A stretch of DNA of 64,000 nucleotides from an uncultured Bacteroidales bacterium (GTDB lineage: Bacteria > Bacteroidota > Bacteroidia > Bacteroidales > WCHB1-69), in the NCBI GenBank assembly GCA_934699095.1, contig CAKUVI010000005.1, forward strand, positions 175,813 to 239,812, written 5' to 3'. Position 1 is the stretch's first letter. Each line of letters opens with the position of its first letter. A program made the translations under genes and the position numbers. This document shows, piece by piece, positions 58,326 through 64,000 of this stretch. The notes beneath the pieces are model-generated. The model worked only from the letters and a program-made list of their open reading frames with translations. It did no database searches and was not told the DNA's origin.

Positions 58326-59399
58326 CTATTTGTGTTCCAGAAGAAGTCTATGTTCACGAGGGGTAAAATCTTTAGTTGATTTCACGTATTCAGGGTCGGG
58401 CATATACCACCAGAAAGAGGAGAAGAGTTTTTGCAGTTTTTTCTTTCTGAACACATAGCCGCGGTGTGCGTATGGCAGTGCGTTGACAAGAGTCTTGGGG
58501 ATCTTCTTGTCTGTCCAGAAGTAAAAGTTGTCGCTGCGGTCATAGAAAGAGCCGAGCGGGAACTCTTTGTTGAAGGCTATGTAAGTGTCGGCCGACTGTA
58601 TGTTCATGTCTTTTTCGGGTTTGAAGTTTACAGAGTGCCATTCCACTGTGCCGTTTCTGAGGGCCACTTCCACCAGGCTGCCGCTCCATCCGTACTGAGA
58701 GTGGCGGATTTTGCCTGTCCCATCGACGATTCTGAATTCAGCTGCCCTGAAAATGGAGTCTTCGATGACGAAATGCTTCTCTGTGCCTTCGGCCTTTATT
58801 CTGAGTGTGAAGTCGTCAATCTGGCCGTTGCCCCAGCGAGTGGCGGGTGTGAGCCAGTAGGGAACTTCGAAAGTGCGTCCCACGCCGTATGACATCTTGT
58901 ACTTGTAGGTGTGGTGCACCTTGTTGATTCCAGGCTTGAATTCAGCTCTGAAATAGTATGCGTAGGCATAGGCTCCGAACTCCTCCGGGACGCCTTCTTC
59001 CGGACCGGTGTAGATCTCGTTGATGCGATTTGCCACCACCACGGCGTTGCTGTGACGCAGGGGTTGCCCGTTCATGATGACGGTGAAGTCGGAGATGTAT
59101 GGGTGACGCCCTGTAGGGTCTATGGTGTCGATCGTGTTGTAAGGGCGAGCAGCCTCAAATCCCACCTTCAAAACCTTCTCTGGACCGCGGTTGTTGAACA
59201 CATACTGCACGTCAACCCGCGCATAACCGTCGTCACACAGACTGATTGTGAGGATTTCTTTCTCCACTGTGATGTCGGTTTCCTGCACGGGAATCAACAT
59301 GCTGCCGCTGGTGTAATAGACCCCATCGTTAGCGTAAGAAGTTGAGAATAAGTAAATTATAAAAAATAATAATATTGAAATAGTTTTTTTGATGTCCAT
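58326..59399 (-). CDS. Exported protein with a C-terminal YARHG domain
   Basis: 357 residues from the ATG at 59399, which gives a signal peptide (about residues 1-23, ending TSYA); an ATG four codons upstream is possible. The N-terminal 280 residues are beta-rich and DUF4424-like (VEKEILTISLCDDGYARVDV, QYVFNNRGPEKVLKVGFEAA). The last 55 residues fit the YARHG domain (LPYAHRGYVFRKKKLQKLF, SSFWWYMPDPEYVKS, FTPREHRLL), an extracellular module of unknown binding target. The promoter is 27 bp upstream. Confidence 0.78.
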   Translation of the reverse strand: MDIKKTISILLFFIIYLFSTSYANDGVYYTSGSMLIPVQETDITVEKEILTISLCDDGYARVDVQYVFNNRGPEKVLKVGFEAARPYNTIDTIDPTGRHPYISDFTVIMNGQPLRHSNAVVVANRINEIYTGPEEGVPEEFGAYAYAYYFRAEFKPGINKVHHTYKYKMSYGVGRTFEVPYWLTPATRWGNGQIDDFTLRIKAEGTEKHFVIEDSIFRAAEFRIVDGTGKIRHSQYGWSGSLVEVALRNGTVEWHSVNFKPEKDMNIQSADTYIAFNKEFPLGSFYDRSDNFYFWTDKKIPKTLVNALPYAHRGYVFRKKKLQKLFSSFWWYMPDPEYVKSTKDFTPREHRLLLEHK

Positions 59400-59425
59400 A
59401 GTGATCGTCATATTTAAAAACGTTG

Positions 59426-59433
59426 CAAAATTA
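59426..59433 (-). promoter_or_regulatory. Promoter -7 box for the YARHG-lipoprotein operon
   Basis: The minus strand reads TAATTTTG, 27 bp upstream of the ATG at 59399. Confidence 0.6.
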
Positions 59434-59503
59434 ACAAGTTTTCGTCAATCAAAGCCGGTTTTGAGGAATAAAATATGCTTCAGAAGATATTGTCATTTTT
59501 AAT

Positions 59504-59534
59504 TTGGTGGATTCGCAAAAAAATAGTAAATTTG
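59504..59534 (+). promoter_or_regulatory. Promoter of the Na/Pi cotransporter gene
   Basis: TTG (59504-59506), a 20-bp spacer and TAAATTTG (59527-59534), 26 bp before the ATG at 59560. Confidence 0.7.
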
Positions 59535-59559
59535 CCCGCAAAATTTTTTTGACAACTTT

Positions 59560-61248
59560 ATGGATATTACACTGATCATTATTGCGGTGCTTACCTTGAT
59601 GGCCGGTATAGGTGTTTTCTTGGTGGCATGCACAATAATGAGTTCCAATTTGGAGAGCGCATCTTCAAAACGTCTCAAGAATCTTTTCTCCAAGACCGGC
59701 AACAACAAGTGGTTAGGTGTGGGCATCGGCACCATCGGTACAGCGGCAATACAGAGCAGTGGGGCTGTCACGGTGATGGTTCTCGGTTTCGTCAATGTGG
59801 GTATTATGTCGTTGTCTCAGGCGGCAACAATAATATATGGCACTAACATCGGCACCACGATCACCGGCCAGTTGGTGGCATTGGGTATGTTTGGGAAGAA
59901 CAGCATCTCAACTACTCTGATATTCGCGTCTTTTGCCGGGGTGGGGGCTTTCATAAGTCTTTTCGCCAAAAAAGAGTCGGGCAAGCAGCTCGGCGGCATC
60001 CTCACAGGCTTTGGCATGCTTTTCGTCGGTCTCAGCATGATGGCATCGGCCATGGACGATTTCGCATCCTTGGATTCAGTTAAACTCTTCCTTGCCAGCA
60101 TCAGCAACCCTATACTGCTTGTAGTGATAGGCGCTATTCTCACTGCCATAATCCAGTCGTCATCAGTCATGACTTCCGTGGCTATCACCATGGTTGTCAG
60201 CGGGCTCATCAACTTGACTCAGGGTATCTACATCACTATGGGCAGCAATATAGGTTCGTGTGTGGTTGCTATCATAGCGAGTATAACCAGCGGTACCAAC
60301 GCCAAGCGCACAGCTGTTATCCACCTCACCTTCAATGTGATGGGGGTTGTGCTGTTTATGTTCGGAGCCCTTGGATTGTGGCTCTTTACAGGCGGCAGGG
60401 TTAGCTTCGGCTCGATATTCGCACATCTCTTCCCGAGCGCACCTCAGCTACAACTCGCGATGTTCCACACCGTGTTCAATGTATGCACAATGCTGATAGC
60501 GCTGCCGCTTACCAATCTTCTCGTCAGATTCGCATGTTCCGTTATCAAGGAAGATGATAAACCAGCCAGCTCAGGACAAATCGAGCCACATCTATATTTT
60601 CTTGACGAACAGATGCTTAGGACTCCCGTCGTGGCTATCCGGCAGATTAAAGAGGAGGTTATTAATATGGCTTCCCTTGCCATACAGAATTTCAAACGCT
60701 CGATACATATTGTGACTACTATGGATTACTCCGATTTGGAGACTTTCAGGAATACAGAAATTGAACTCAACTTCCTGAATAAAGAGCTGGTTCGCTATTC
60801 CGTTGTGCTTCTGAGCAATCAGCTCAACAAGTTCGACAACCAGTTCCTGTCGTCCACGATATTGTCGGTAAGCGACTTGGAGAGAATTGGCGACTATTCT
60901 GAGAATATTATCGAGTATGCAGATTCTTTGAAACAGCAGGACGCATCTTTTTCAGATGATGCTGTGGAAGAAATCCTGAAAATGCAGGATTTGGTGTGCA
61001 ATTTATACACTGAGATCATGCAGGCATACAAGCATCTTGATTCCGATGCCCTGGCAAGAGCCAACAAAATAGAGGATCAAGTGGATGTCTTCACAGACAT
61101 TATGGAGCAGAAACATATAGAAAGGCTCTCTTCGGGCGTGTGCAACCCGCAGGTGGGAGCTGAATATATTTCCCTTGCACAGAATTCAGAGCGTATCGCC
61201 GACCACCTTATCAATGTTGGCAAGACGATAAGGGACCTCGTGGAATAA
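59560..61248 (+). CDS. Na/Pi cotransporter family protein with PhoU-like C-terminus
   Basis: 562 residues. The membrane half (about 1-320) contains two Na/Pi-cotransporter repeats marked by GTAAIQSSGAVTVMVLGFVN and TAIIQSSSVMTSVAITMVVS, the QSS motifs expected in each inverted repeat. The cytoplasmic half (about 350-562) is helical and PhoU-like (RQIKEEVINMASLAIQNFKR, LERIGDYSENIIEYADSL, AQNSERIADHLINVGKTI). The protein should bring phosphate into the cell with sodium; the PhoU-like part may regulate it. It has its own promoter. Confidence 0.94.
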   Translation: MDITLIIIAVLTLMAGIGVFLVACTIMSSNLESASSKRLKNLFSKTGNNKWLGVGIGTIGTAAIQSSGAVTVMVLGFVNVGIMSLSQAATIIYGTNIGTTITGQLVALGMFGKNSISTTLIFASFAGVGAFISLFAKKESGKQLGGILTGFGMLFVGLSMMASAMDDFASLDSVKLFLASISNPILLVVIGAILTAIIQSSSVMTSVAITMVVSGLINLTQGIYITMGSNIGSCVVAIIASITSGTNAKRTAVIHLTFNVMGVVLFMFGALGLWLFTGGRVSFGSIFAHLFPSAPQLQLAMFHTVFNVCTMLIALPLTNLLVRFACSVIKEDDKPASSGQIEPHLYFLDEQMLRTPVVAIRQIKEEVINMASLAIQNFKRSIHIVTTMDYSDLETFRNTEIELNFLNKELVRYSVVLLSNQLNKFDNQFLSSTILSVSDLERIGDYSENIIEYADSLKQQDASFSDDAVEEILKMQDLVCNLYTEIMQAYKHLDSDALARANKIEDQVDVFTDIMEQKHIERLSSGVCNPQVGAEYISLAQNSERIADHLINVGKTIRDLVE

Positions 61249-61282
61249 AAAACAATCTCTTTGCCACGCTATGTGGAAAATT

Positions 61283-61312
61283 TGTGGAGACGCGCCCTGG
61301 CGCGTCTCCACA
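61283..61312. repeat. Dispersed 30-bp palindrome, copy 2 (perfect)
   Basis: Arms TGTGGAGACGCGCC (61283-61296) and GGCGCGTCTCCACA (61299-61312) pair perfectly around CT. The right arm is identical to copy 1 (14507-14520). It lies between the Na/Pi gene and purH and could fold into a hairpin in RNA, but it has no T tract. A REP-like or mobile palindrome is more likely than a terminator. Confidence 0.85.
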
Positions 61313-61367
61313 TGCCGCACAAAAACGTACCTTTTTTTAGCCGACAGCATCATAAAGGAATTTTGTG

Positions 61368-61375
61368 TACCTTTG
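61368..61375 (+). promoter_or_regulatory. Promoter -7 box for purH
   Basis: TACCTTTG matches TAnnTTTG, 35 bp before the purH ATG and 55 bp after the palindrome. Confidence 0.7.
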
Positions 61376-61410
61376 CATCCTCAATTGAACGATATATAAA
61401 CACAGACAAT

Positions 61411-62949
61411 ATGAAAAGAAGAGCAATTATCAGTGTCAGCAACAAGGACGGAGTGGTGCCTTTTGCCAAAAGACTGTCAGAATTAGGTTTTGAGATAATT
61501 TCAACTGGCGGCACCCGTAAGGCTTTGGATGCGGCAGGAATCCCCACCATCAGTATCAGCGACGTGACCGGTTTTCCGGAAATCATGGACGGCCGTGTCA
61601 AAACCCTGCATCCGAAGGTGCATGGAGGCCTTCTGTCAGTCAGAACAAATCCTGCTCATGTTAAAGAGATGGAAGATAACAACATCACTCCGATTGATAT
61701 GGTGGTTGTGAACCTATACCCTTTCAAGCAGACTATCGAAAAGCCCGGAACCACATTCGAAGATGCCATCGAGAACATCGATATCGGCGGTCCTTCGATG
61801 TTGCGCAGTGCGGCCAAGAACCATGCCTTCGTGACTGTTGTGGTGGATAATGCCGACTATGACACAGTGATTTCGGAGATAGAGGCAAACGGAGACACAA
61901 CTTTGGATACGCGCCGTCGCCTCGCCGCAAAAGTGTTCCGCCACACTGCTGCCTACGACACTTACATCTCCACCTATCTCACCGAAAAGACAGGAGAGAA
62001 GGAACCGGAAAGCCTCACATTGACATTCAGCCGGAAGCAGTCGTTGCGCTACGGCGAAAACCCTCATCAAGAGGCAGCCTTCTACGCTGGGAAAAAACAG
62101 GGCTATTCAGTGGCTTGGGCTGAACAGCTTCATGGTAAAGAATTGTCTTACAATAATATACAAGATGCAGATGCGGCACTTCAGATCTTGCGCGAGTTCG
62201 ATAACCCGACTATGGTAGCGGTAAAACACAAGAATCCTTGCGGCGTGGGTGTTGGCACCAGTGCACTGGAAGCCTGGACGAGAGCTTATGAGGCCGACAG
62301 CGTGTCGATATTCGGTGGCATCGTGGCTTCAAACCGCGAAATCGACCTCCCAACCGCCGAAGCGATGAAACCTGTGTTCCTGGAAATCATCCTTGCCCCA
62401 AGTTTCACCAAGGAAGCCTATGAACATTTAGCCACAAAGAAAAACATTCGCCTGATGACCTTCAGCTGCGACAAGTCTGACGCCGACGACAAGATGTACG
62501 TCAGTGTTGCTGGCGGTTTGCTCTGTCAGTCGCTCGACCGCAAACGTTACGAGGACTACGACATCAAGGTTGTGACTGAGAAGGCCCCCACGCAGGAGGA
62601 ACTCGACAATCTCAGACTGGCTATGACTATCTGCAAGCATGTGCGCTCCAATGCCATCACCGTGGCTTGCGACGGCAAGATTGTGGGGATTGGCGCAGGA
62701 CAGATGAACCGCGTCGGCGCTGCCCATATCGCCCTTGAAGAAGCCAAGGCAAAGGGACTGTCTGCTAACCTCTGCCTCGCGAGCGACGCCTTCTTCCCAT
62801 TCGACGATGTGGTTAAGATGGCTAAAGAATACGGCGTGACGGCCATCATCCAGCCCGGCGGAAGCGTCCGCGACGAGGACTCCATTAAAGCTTGCAATGA
62901 AGCAGGTATCTCAATGATATTCACAGGAATCAGACACTTCAAACACTGA
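61411..62949 (+). CDS. purH: Bifunctional AICAR transformylase/IMP cyclohydrolase
   Basis: Catalyses the last two steps of purine synthesis to IMP. 512 residues from the ATG at 61411 (MKRRAIISVSNKDGVVPFAK). The longer open frame to 61261 crosses the palindrome and the promoter and is rejected. The IMP cyclohydrolase part (about 1-190) has STGGTRKALDAAGI, VTGFPEIMDGRVKTLHPKVHG and VNLYPFKQTI. The AICAR transformylase part has LRYGENPHQEAAFY, AVKHKNPCGVGVG and QPGGSVRDEDSIKACNEAGI, and ends GIRHFKH. It has its own promoter and terminator. Confidence 0.98.
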   Translation: MKRRAIISVSNKDGVVPFAKRLSELGFEIISTGGTRKALDAAGIPTISISDVTGFPEIMDGRVKTLHPKVHGGLLSVRTNPAHVKEMEDNNITPIDMVVVNLYPFKQTIEKPGTTFEDAIENIDIGGPSMLRSAAKNHAFVTVVVDNADYDTVISEIEANGDTTLDTRRRLAAKVFRHTAAYDTYISTYLTEKTGEKEPESLTLTFSRKQSLRYGENPHQEAAFYAGKKQGYSVAWAEQLHGKELSYNNIQDADAALQILREFDNPTMVAVKHKNPCGVGVGTSALEAWTRAYEADSVSIFGGIVASNREIDLPTAEAMKPVFLEIILAPSFTKEAYEHLATKKNIRLMTFSCDKSDADDKMYVSVAGGLLCQSLDRKRYEDYDIKVVTEKAPTQEELDNLRLAMTICKHVRSNAITVACDGKIVGIGAGQMNRVGAAHIALEEAKAKGLSANLCLASDAFFPFDDVVKMAKEYGVTAIIQPGGSVRDEDSIKACNEAGISMIFTGIRHFKH

Positions 62950-62969
62950 TTTTTATGGTTTCTAGATAT

Positions 62970-62993
62970 AAATCCCCGTCAGGGGATTTTTTT
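62970..62993 (+). terminator. Terminator after purH
   Basis: AAATCCCC (62970-62977) and GGGGATTT (62982-62989) pair around a 4-nt loop and are followed by a T run. Confidence 0.85.
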
Positions 62994-63162
62994 GTTGGGA
63001 AAGCCTCTGCGTTCAACCCGACTTAATCCCATGAAAGGGCATTTTTTTGAATTTTTTAACAAGATAGGCTGTTTTGTTGAATTGAAAATATTTTTATTTT
63101 CGCGGTGCAAAATAGGATTTTTGAACGTAAGTGTAAATTCTAACAATAAAAAATGCAATAAA

Positions 63163-63798
63163 ATGAACAGACTTGGTAAATTTCTGACTTTAGTGACTCT
63201 TTTGGCTTTTGCATTTGTGTCATGCAAAAACGCCGAGGTGCCTAGTGCAATTAAAGACAACGGTGGCGGAAATGGAAATGCCGCTATTGAAAACATCATG
63301 ACCCGCACAAGCATTCGTTCTTACACTTCCAGGAAGGTGGCCTCCGATACCGTGGAGATGCTACTCCGTGCCGGCATGGCAGCCCCTACAGCTCGCAACG
63401 CCCAGCCGTGGCACTTTGTGGTTATCAACGACAGGGCCAAATTAGACGAATTGGCAGGTACCAACCGCCATGGGAAAATGCTTGAGGAAGCCCCCCTCGC
63501 AATTGCTGTATGCGGCGATATGACCAAGGCCTTGGAAGGCAAAGGCCAGGAATACTGGATACAAGACTGCTCCGCCGCCACCGAAAACATCCTTTTGGCA
63601 GCTCACGCTTTGGGCCTCGGTGCAGTCTGGACCGGATGCTATCCCATGGAAGACCGCGTCACTGCGGTGACAAAGGTGCTTAATCTTCCTGAAAACATTG
63701 TCCCTCTGTGTGTTATCGTGATTGGTTATCCTAACGAATCACCGCAACCGAAAGACAAATGGATTCCCGAAAATGTGACTTACAACGAATTCAAGTAA
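63163..63798 (+). CDS. Lipoprotein nitroreductase-family protein
   Basis: 211 residues from the ATG at 63163. A lipobox signal peptide (MNRLGKFLTLVTLLAFAFVSC, Cys at 21) is followed by a short Gly/Asn linker (NGGGNGNA), then a nitroreductase-type FMN fold: IMTRTSIRSYTSRKVASDTV (about 46-65), AAPTARNAQPWHFVVIND (about 73-90) and LLAAHALGLGAVWTGCYP (about 146-163). Family members are FMN-dependent and reduce nitro compounds, quinones or flavins, usually in the cytoplasm, so membrane attachment on the periplasmic side is unusual though seen in Bacteroidales. The natural substrate cannot be told. Confidence 0.88.
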   Translation: MNRLGKFLTLVTLLAFAFVSCKNAEVPSAIKDNGGGNGNAAIENIMTRTSIRSYTSRKVASDTVEMLLRAGMAAPTARNAQPWHFVVINDRAKLDELAGTNRHGKMLEEAPLAIAVCGDMTKALEGKGQEYWIQDCSAATENILLAAHALGLGAVWTGCYPMEDRVTAVTKVLNLPENIVPLCVIVIGYPNESPQPKDKWIPENVTYNEFK

Positions 63799-63804
63799 AA
63801 TCTT

Positions 63805-63836
63805 AACACGATAATTTTTATTGTCGTGTTTTTTTT
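63805..63836 (+). terminator. Terminator after the nitroreductase gene
   Basis: AACACGATAA (63805-63814) and TTGTCGTGTT (63821-63830) pair with one G-T, followed by a run of T. Confidence 0.82.
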
Positions 63837-63840
63837 TGTT

Positions 63841-63870
63841 TTGAATTAGAAAAAAAAATATATATCTTTG
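63841..63870 (+). promoter_or_regulatory. Promoter of the last, truncated gene
   Basis: TTG (63841-63843), a 19-bp spacer and TATCTTTG (63863-63870), 47 bp before the ATG at 63918. Confidence 0.68.
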
Positions 63871-63917
63871 CGGGATGTTTTTTTGAAATTTCATTCAATA
63901 ATAAAATTATAGTAATT

Positions 63918-64000
63918 ATGAAGAAAAGTTTACTTATTCTTGCGATTGCGTTGGTTGGCTCATTGGTGGCTTCTGCGCAAATCACCGACACTATCGTGTC
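63918..64000 (+). CDS. Start of an exported protein (truncated by the window edge)
   Basis: Only 27 complete codons are present: MKKSLLILAIALVGSLVASA followed by QITDTIV. This is a clear signal peptide with a cleavage site near residue 20. Nothing can be said about the mature protein. Confidence 0.75.
   Translation, partial: MKKSLLILAIALVGSLVASAQITDTIV

Noticed and set aside
61283..61312. Palindrome before purH as an intrinsic terminator of the Na/Pi gene
   Set aside because: It has no T tract on either side and shares an arm with a copy at 14491-14520, so a dispersed repeat explains it better.
61261..61410. N-terminal extension of purH
   Set aside because: It runs through the dispersed palindrome and the TACCTTTG promoter box; PurH proteins begin at the ATG at 61411.

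Overview
The window is a contiguous piece of a Bacteroidota chromosome, most likely an uncultured or gut-type anaerobe of the order Bacteroidales. The evidence is the density of lineage-specific families (DUF4199, DUF4270, DUF4292, DUF4295, DUF4476, DUF5103, FISUMP, YARHG, PCMD-like), the type IX secretion (T9SS) sorting domains, a SecD-type protein beginning like the fused Bacteroidota SecDF, methylmalonyl-CoA epimerase, and repeated use of the Bacteroidota -7 promoter box TAnnTTTG. I cannot place it to family. No phage, insertion sequence, CRISPR array or plasmid gene was seen.

Layout. 1-4.4 kb: 5' end of secDF (minus), then rplS, an ICMT-like methyltransferase, methylmalonyl-CoA epimerase, DUF4199 and a GtrB-like glycosyltransferase. 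4.4-10.0 kb: exported proteins (FISUMP, DUF5103, DUF4476, and a translationally coupled pair made of a beta-barrel protein and a helix-hairpin-helix protein with a barrel-like C-terminal half). 10.2-14.4 kb: leuS and a polysaccharide flippase. 14.8-25.9 kb: one gene for a T9SS-exported protein of 3698 residues with 45 two-cysteine repeats, flanked by repeat-bearing intergenic DNA. 26.3-32.6 kb: housekeeping genes (pyrG, hflX, obg, rpmG, DUF4295, ftsY, ispH). 32.8-37.5 kb: a small T9SS cargo protein, rsmI, two tRNA-Leu genes, kdsD, queG and DUF4292. 37.6-44.0 kb: a half-length starch-synthase-like protein, DUF4270 lipoprotein, glmS and a class A PBP. 44.1-52.3 kb: a MuiA/DUF4139 protein, sbcD, sbcC and a branching enzyme of the eukaryotic type (minus). 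52.4-59.4 kb: a two-module VOC protein with an orphan HdrC-like Fe-S protein, then minus-strand genes (unknown, acyl-ACP thioesterase, C69 peptidase, lipoprotein, YARHG protein). 59.5-64.0 kb: Na/Pi symporter, purH, a lipoprotein nitroreductase and the start of another exported protein.

The shared themes are envelope construction (glmS, PBP1A, kdsD, flippase, acyl-ACP thioesterase), export (secDF, ftsY, T9SS cargo) and translation (rplS, rpmG, leuS, obg, hflX, rsmI, queG, tRNAs). The most unusual locus is the giant repeat protein. It carries a 648-bp internal duplication with a 383-bp tract that is base-for-base identical, and a five-fold higher-order block structure. The second most unusual is the coupled HhH/barrel pair. 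The rest reads as ordinary Bacteroidales core with several conserved but poorly understood lineage-specific genes.
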